Origin: an uncultured Anaerostipes sp.
GTDB lineage: Bacteria; Bacillota; Clostridia; Lachnospirales; Lachnospiraceae
Length of the DNA: 8,535 nucleotides
Assembly (NCBI GenBank): GCA_900756035.1
Contig: CAAEIR010000187.1
Span: 1 to 8,535, forward strand
Direction: 5' to 3'
The notes under the pieces are model-generated. The model saw nothing but the letters and a program-made list of their open reading frames with translations. It searched no databases and had not been told where the DNA came from. The position numbers were made by a program, and so were the translations under genes. Shown here piece by piece: positions 5,693 through 8,535 of this stretch (the first letter of the stretch is position 1; every line of letters begins with the position of its first letter).

Positions 5693-5727
5693 AGCCTCTT
5701 TTGTTTCCGCTTAAGGCGGAAAAAGGC
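5693..5727. repeat. inverted repeat upstream of the PTS regulator gene
   Basis: TTTCCGC (5704-5710) and GCGGAAA (5716-5722) flank a five-base loop, giving a 7-bp perfect stem, and outer bases can extend pairing through GCC (5693-5695) and GGC (5725-5727). No T-run follows on the plus strand, so it is not a plus-strand terminator. On the minus strand it is followed by a T-rich stretch (complement of 5685-5692) and could act as a weak terminator, though no minus-strand gene reaches here. Lying 28 bp upstream of the putative PTS promoter, it may instead be the binding site of the PRD activator. Confidence 0.4.
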
Positions 5728-5731
5728 GAAC

Positions 5732-5760
5732 TATATTTGCCGCAGCAGATTGCATATAAT
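5732..5760 (+). promoter_or_regulatory. putative promoter of the PTS operon, weak -35
   Basis: A perfect TATAAT at 5755-5760 has only a poor -35 hexamer (TATATT, 5732-5737) at the 17-bp spacing. A good -10 with a weak -35 fits a promoter that needs an activator, as expected for an operon that encodes a PRD-type activator. The start of transcription would lie close to 5767, about 16 bases before the ATG of the regulator, leaving a very short leader with AAGGAG at 5770-5775. Confidence 0.5.
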
Positions 5761-5782
5761 TTAGTACAGAAGGAGAAAAGTC

Positions 5783-7744
5783 ATGGAAATATCAAACAAG
5801 CGATGTATTCAGATTCTGGATTTGCTATTGAAACATGAAAGAATGACAGGAGATCAGTTAGCGGTATCTGTCGGAGTTTCATCCAGAACCATCCGCAATG
5901 ATATGAAAGATCTAAACAGTGGTTTAGAAAATCATGGAGCTTGTGTGGTCTCGGAGATTGGTCAGGGATATTATTTGAAGATTACCAATCGTGAAAAATT
6001 TCTTGAGTTTCAGGACCGGATGGAACAGCAAAACAGAGAAAAGAATTTTCAAAATATTATTCCCTCAGAACCTGAGGACCGGGTAAGATACATTATTTCT
6101 AAATTGCTGCTGGCTTCTTTAAATGAAAGAAAAGAAAAACTGGAGTTTTTTGATCTGGAAGAGGAATTGTTTATCAGCACTTCTACCTTAAAAAAAGATT
6201 TTAGGAGTATTGATAAGATTCTTAAAAAATATGATTTAAAAATCAGTATTACGAAGAAAAACGGAGTCAAGATTGTAGGTGAAGAGGCAAAAATACGATA
6301 TTGCATCTCCGAATATATCTTTAACAGTAAGGGATTCTTCGGGATAGAAGAAAATCAGTTTTACCAAAGTATTTTTACAAAACACGAGATTGAAAGACTT
6401 AGGTCTGTCTTACTGGATGTTTTGTCAGAGTATCATTTGAGGCTGACCGACATTGCATTTAAAAATGTTTTGATTCACAGCCTGATTATGTTAAAACGGT
6501 TTGCAAGACAACGGAGTGTTACATACAAGAAAAGCGATATTGATGCCTTTGAAGAAAAAAAGGAATTTCGATGCGCCAAAGATATTATTGAAAGGATTCA
6601 GAAAGAGTTTGGCATTGATCTGGGCAATGAAGTGTATTATCTGACACAGCATCTTGTGTCCAGTCAGAGATTCCTGATTGATGATCCTCAGGACGATTAT
6701 GAGTACAAAGAAGAAATCGAAAAAATCTTATGGTCGATTAAGATGGAGACCGGGATTGATCTGTCAGACGACAAACAGTTAATCAATGGGCTTGCAATGC
6801 ATTTGAGTGCGGCAGTGCAGAGAATGCGTTTTGATATGAACATTCGAAATGAATTTTTGGATTCTATCAAAAATATGTATCCGCTGGCATTTGAACTTGC
6901 AGTGCTGGCAGGAGAAGTGATTGAGGAGAAGTTCCGGTTTAAGACTACAGAAAATGAAATAGGGTTTCTGGCGATGCATTTTGGAGCAGCTCTGGAGAGA
7001 AAGGGACTGAACCGGAAATCAAAACGAAAGAAGGCAGTAATTGTCTGTATCGCAGGTGTTGCGACAGCGATGCTGCTGAAAGAAAAAATTCAACAAAATT
7101 TTGGACATCGAATTGATGTTGTCAAGACCTGTCCGCAGCAGGAGGTTACAGGAGAACTGATTGAACAGGTGGATCTGGTGTTGACAACAGTGGAACTTCC
7201 CGACTTTAAATCTGACAAAATAAAAAAAATTAATCTTTTTTTGGAAGAATCGGACATTCGAGTCATCAAAAGGGTTCTCAAAGAATCAGACCAGGAAACA
7301 AGGATTAATTATCGGGAGATTTTCAGGGAAGATTTGTTTTTCTTTGATGAAGATTTTAAAGAGAAGGGGCAGATTCTTGCTTATATGACAAAGAAAATGA
7401 ATCAAAAAGGTTTTATGAGTGAGGATGCGGCACAATCTGTATTGAAACGCGAAGAAATGGCAACAACGGAGCTTGGAAATCTGGTGGCAATTCCACATGC
7501 CATGTCCAATGACAGCGGAGAAGCGGTGGTATCGGTCATGATACTGAAAAAACCAATTCTCTGGGAGAATGAGAAAGTTCAGGTAGTGCTTTTATTAAAT
7601 ATTCCAAAGGGTCAGTACAGTATCTGGGAAATAGTATTTAAACGGCTTTATCACTATCTGATTGATCATCAGGGAGTCAGCCGGCTGATTAAAGATCAGA
7701 ACTATGAAGAATTTATAGACCAATTAGAAAACAGGGAGGAATGA
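5783..7744 (+). CDS. BglG/MtlR-type transcriptional activator with PRD, EIIB-like and EIIA domains
   Basis: A 653-residue soluble regulator. Domains in order: an N-terminal HTH (about 5-62, with LAVSVGVSSRTIRNDMKDL as the helix-turn-helix), a second Mga-like HTH (about 100-170, with FISTSTLKKDF), PRD1 (about 195-300, His232 and His290), PRD2 (about 305-410, His340 in LAMHLSAAVQRM and His399 in LAMHFGAALER), a EIIB-like domain (about 418-500, Cys422 in VIVCIAGVATAM) and a fructose-type EIIA domain (about 512-650, His572 in AIPHAM). All expected phosphorylation positions are therefore present. In this family (MtlR, LicR, ManR) HPr and EII components phosphorylate the PRD and EII-like domains to turn activation on or off with sugar supply. 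The N-terminal DNA-binding domains argue against an RNA-binding antiterminator. Its end overlaps nothing in frame and lies 2 bp before the IIA ATG chosen here, so the genes are coupled. Confidence 0.93.
   Translation: MEISNKRCIQILDLLLKHERMTGDQLAVSVGVSSRTIRNDMKDLNSGLENHGACVVSEIGQGYYLKITNREKFLEFQDRMEQQNREKNFQNIIPSEPEDRVRYIISKLLLASLNERKEKLEFFDLEEELFISTSTLKKDFRSIDKILKKYDLKISITKKNGVKIVGEEAKIRYCISEYIFNSKGFFGIEENQFYQSIFTKHEIERLRSVLLDVLSEYHLRLTDIAFKNVLIHSLIMLKRFARQRSVTYKKSDIDAFEEKKEFRCAKDIIERIQKEFGIDLGNEVYYLTQHLVSSQRFLIDDPQDDYEYKEEIEKILWSIKMETGIDLSDDKQLINGLAMHLSAAVQRMRFDMNIRNEFLDSIKNMYPLAFELAVLAGEVIEEKFRFKTTENEIGFLAMHFGAALERKGLNRKSKRKKAVIVCIAGVATAMLLKEKIQQNFGHRIDVVKTCPQQEVTGELIEQVDLVLTTVELPDFKSDKIKKINLFLEESDIRVIKRVLKESDQETRINYREIFREDLFFFDEDFKEKGQILAYMTKKMNQKGFMSEDAAQSVLKREEMATTELGNLVAIPHAMSNDSGEAVVSVMILKKPILWENEKVQVVLLLNIPKGQYSIWEIVFKRLYHYLIDHQGVSRLIKDQNYEEFIDQLENREE
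7733..7740 (+). promoter_or_regulatory. ribosome binding site that sets the IIA start
   Basis: AGGGAGGA lies at the end of the regulator gene. ATG codons at 7741 and 7747 are in frame. The first touches the binding site and leaves no spacing; the second is 6 bases away and also falls just after the regulator TGA (7742-7744). The ATG at 7747 is therefore preferred. Confidence 0.65.
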
Positions 7745-7746
7745 TC

Positions 7747-8184
7747 ATGGAAAAATTGGTGCTCAATAGAGAAAATGTGAAGCTAAAAGTAGATGCCTCG
7801 GACTGGCGGGAAGCGATTCGTATCGGCGCAGGAATTCTGGTGGAGCAGGGATGTGCAAAGCCTTCTTATGTGGATGGAATTATTTCTGCAGTAGAAGAAC
7901 TCGGACCATACATTATTATTTCCGAGGGGCTGGCAATGCCGCATACGAGACCGGAAGAAGGAGCAGTGGGAATCGGATGCAGTTTGATTACATTAAATGA
8001 GCCTGTATTGTTTGAAGGCGATAACAGTCCGGTAAAAGTTATGATTTGCTTTTCTGCCGTGGACAGTGAAAGCCATATGGATATTCTTAAGATGATCGTT
8101 GAGTTTGTGGAACGCGGACTCATTGATGATATTGCGAAAGCAGAGACTTACGAAGAGTTACTTGAAGTCGTTAAAACCAACTAA
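7747..8184 (+). CDS. PTS sugar transporter subunit IIA, ascorbate/mannitol-fructose type
   Basis: A 145-residue cytoplasmic single-domain PTS IIA protein of the mannitol/fructose superfamily, closest in appearance to UlaC. It begins MEKLVLNRENVKLKVDASDW, then AIRIGAGILVEQG (23-35). The phosphorylation site is His66 in GLAMPHTRPEEG (61-72), and the second conserved active-site His is His110 in SESHMDILKMIVEF. It accepts phosphate from HPr and passes it to the IIB protein encoded next. The gene sits between the regulator and the IIB gene and is probably translated from the same message; starting at 7741 instead would add two residues. The ascorbate-type assignment rests on the paired IIB; the actual sugar cannot be told from sequence. 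Confidence 0.93.
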   Translation: MEKLVLNRENVKLKVDASDWREAIRIGAGILVEQGCAKPSYVDGIISAVEELGPYIIISEGLAMPHTRPEEGAVGIGCSLITLNEPVLFEGDNSPVKVMICFSAVDSESHMDILKMIVEFVERGLIDDIAKAETYEELLEVVKTN

Positions 8185-8210
8185 CATTTTTCACAGAAAG
8201 GAGCAAAATT

Positions 8211-8501
8211 ATGTTGCAGATTTTAACTGTATGCGGAGCCGGACTTGGAAGCAGCTTTGCCTGCCAGATGAGTGTGGATGCCGTATTGAAGGAACTTGGT
8301 GTGGAGGCGAAACTTGATCACACAGATATTTCCAGTGTGGGAGGTGCCAGAGCAGACATTATTCTTTCAGGGAAGAATTTTGAGAAACAATTCGAGCGTT
8401 ATACATTAGACTGCCCGACAGTTTTCCTTGATCGCCTTGTGGATAAGAATGAGATTAAAGAAAAACTGACACCGGTTTTAAAGGAACTGGGCGTACTGTA
8501 A
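8211..8501 (+). CDS. PTS sugar transporter subunit IIB, ascorbate (UlaB/lactose-cellobiose-like) type
   Basis: A 96-residue cytoplasmic IIB protein. The active-site loop CGAGLGSS (8-15) carries the phosphorylated Cys8 at the end of the first strand, and the protein continues with FACQMSVDAVLKELGVEAKLDHTDISSV and ARADIILSGKNFE. The layout and length match UlaB-type IIB subunits, which transfer phosphate from IIA to the sugar during import through the IIC permease. AAAGGAG at 8197-8203 serves the ATG. It lies 26 bp after the IIA gene, and 25 bp before another start codon. The family transports L-ascorbate in enteric bacteria, but Clostridia have many such systems for unknown pentose- or hexose-like substrates. 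Confidence 0.93.
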   Translation: MLQILTVCGAGLGSSFACQMSVDAVLKELGVEAKLDHTDISSVGGARADIILSGKNFEKQFERYTLDCPTVFLDRLVDKNEIKEKLTPVLKELGVL

Positions 8502-8526
8502 GAAAAAGAGAGAGTGAGGAGAAAAG

Positions 8527-8535
8527 ATGGAAATA
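8527..8535 (+). CDS. start of a further gene, probably the PTS IIC permease (cut by window edge)
   Basis: ATG at 8527 follows GAGGAG (8516-8521) at a suitable distance and opens M-E-I before the window ends. It lies 25 bp after the IIB stop on the same strand. In IIA-IIB operons of the ascorbate type the next gene is normally the membrane IIC component (UlaA-like), so that is the expected product. Three residues cannot show this; the identity is an inference from gene order. Confidence 0.5.

Noticed and set aside
5693..5727. Ribonucleic antiterminator (RAT) and terminator pair for the PRD protein
   Set aside because: No T-run follows the hairpin on the plus strand, it lies upstream of the putative start of transcription, and the regulator has N-terminal DNA-binding HTH domains, not a CAT RNA-binding domain.
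8099..8317. A 72-codon plus-strand frame bridging the IIA and IIB genes
   Set aside because: It overlaps the ends of two well-supported PTS genes out of frame, and its sequence resembles no family; it is a frame shadow.

Overview
The window reads as chromosomal DNA of a low-to-moderate GC, spore-forming member of the Clostridia, most likely Lachnospiraceae. The evidence is AT-leaning coding sequence, strong AGGAGG-type ribosome binding sites, the conserved hup-rqcP-yabP-yabQ-ftsB/divIC cluster (YabP and YabQ are sporulation proteins of Firmicutes), a CvfB-type S1 protein, and a PRD-regulated PTS operon. I cannot name genus or species from sequence alone. I see no rRNA, tRNA, CRISPR array, transposase or phage gene.

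Layout. (1) 1-1942, plus strand: the tail of a class B sortase, a membrane-anchored GH25 muramidase, and a ketopantoate reductase-family gene (panE), closely spaced and probably co-transcribed. (2) 1939-3699, minus strand: a two-gene operon, cvfB-like S1/winged-helix protein followed by a CPBP (CAAX/Abi) membrane protease. Its last gene overlaps the end of panE by 4 bp, stop codon against stop codon. (3) 3700-3912: a divergent intergenic region with good promoters in both directions. (4) 3913-5614, plus strand: hup (HU), a strong intrinsic terminator, then rqcP (yabO), yabP, yabQ and ftsB/divIC, closed by a second strong terminator. A good match to a sigma-E promoter lies just before yabP. (5) 5783 to the right edge, plus strand: a five-domain PRD/PTS transcriptional activator, then PTS IIA and IIB proteins of the ascorbate (Ula) type, then the first three codons of another gene that is probably the IIC permease.

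How the genes work together. Block 4 combines nucleoid packaging, ribosome quality control, spore formation and septum assembly. HU is probably insulated at high level by its terminator, and yabP/yabQ appear to have their own mother-cell promoter. Block 5 is a self-contained sugar uptake operon: the regulator carries phosphorylatable PRD, IIB-like and IIA-like domains, so it can sense the phosphorylation state of the PTS encoded next to it. A cre-like sequence in the upstream terminator hairpin hints at catabolite control but is weakly supported.

Assessment: mostly conserved housekeeping genes plus a standard accessory PTS operon. I did not find a convincing undescribed system. The observations most worth a second look are the putative sigma-E promoter, the terminator squeezed between hup and rqcP, the palindrome over the hup promoter, the inverted repeats before the PTS regulator, and the sortase-muramidase pairing.
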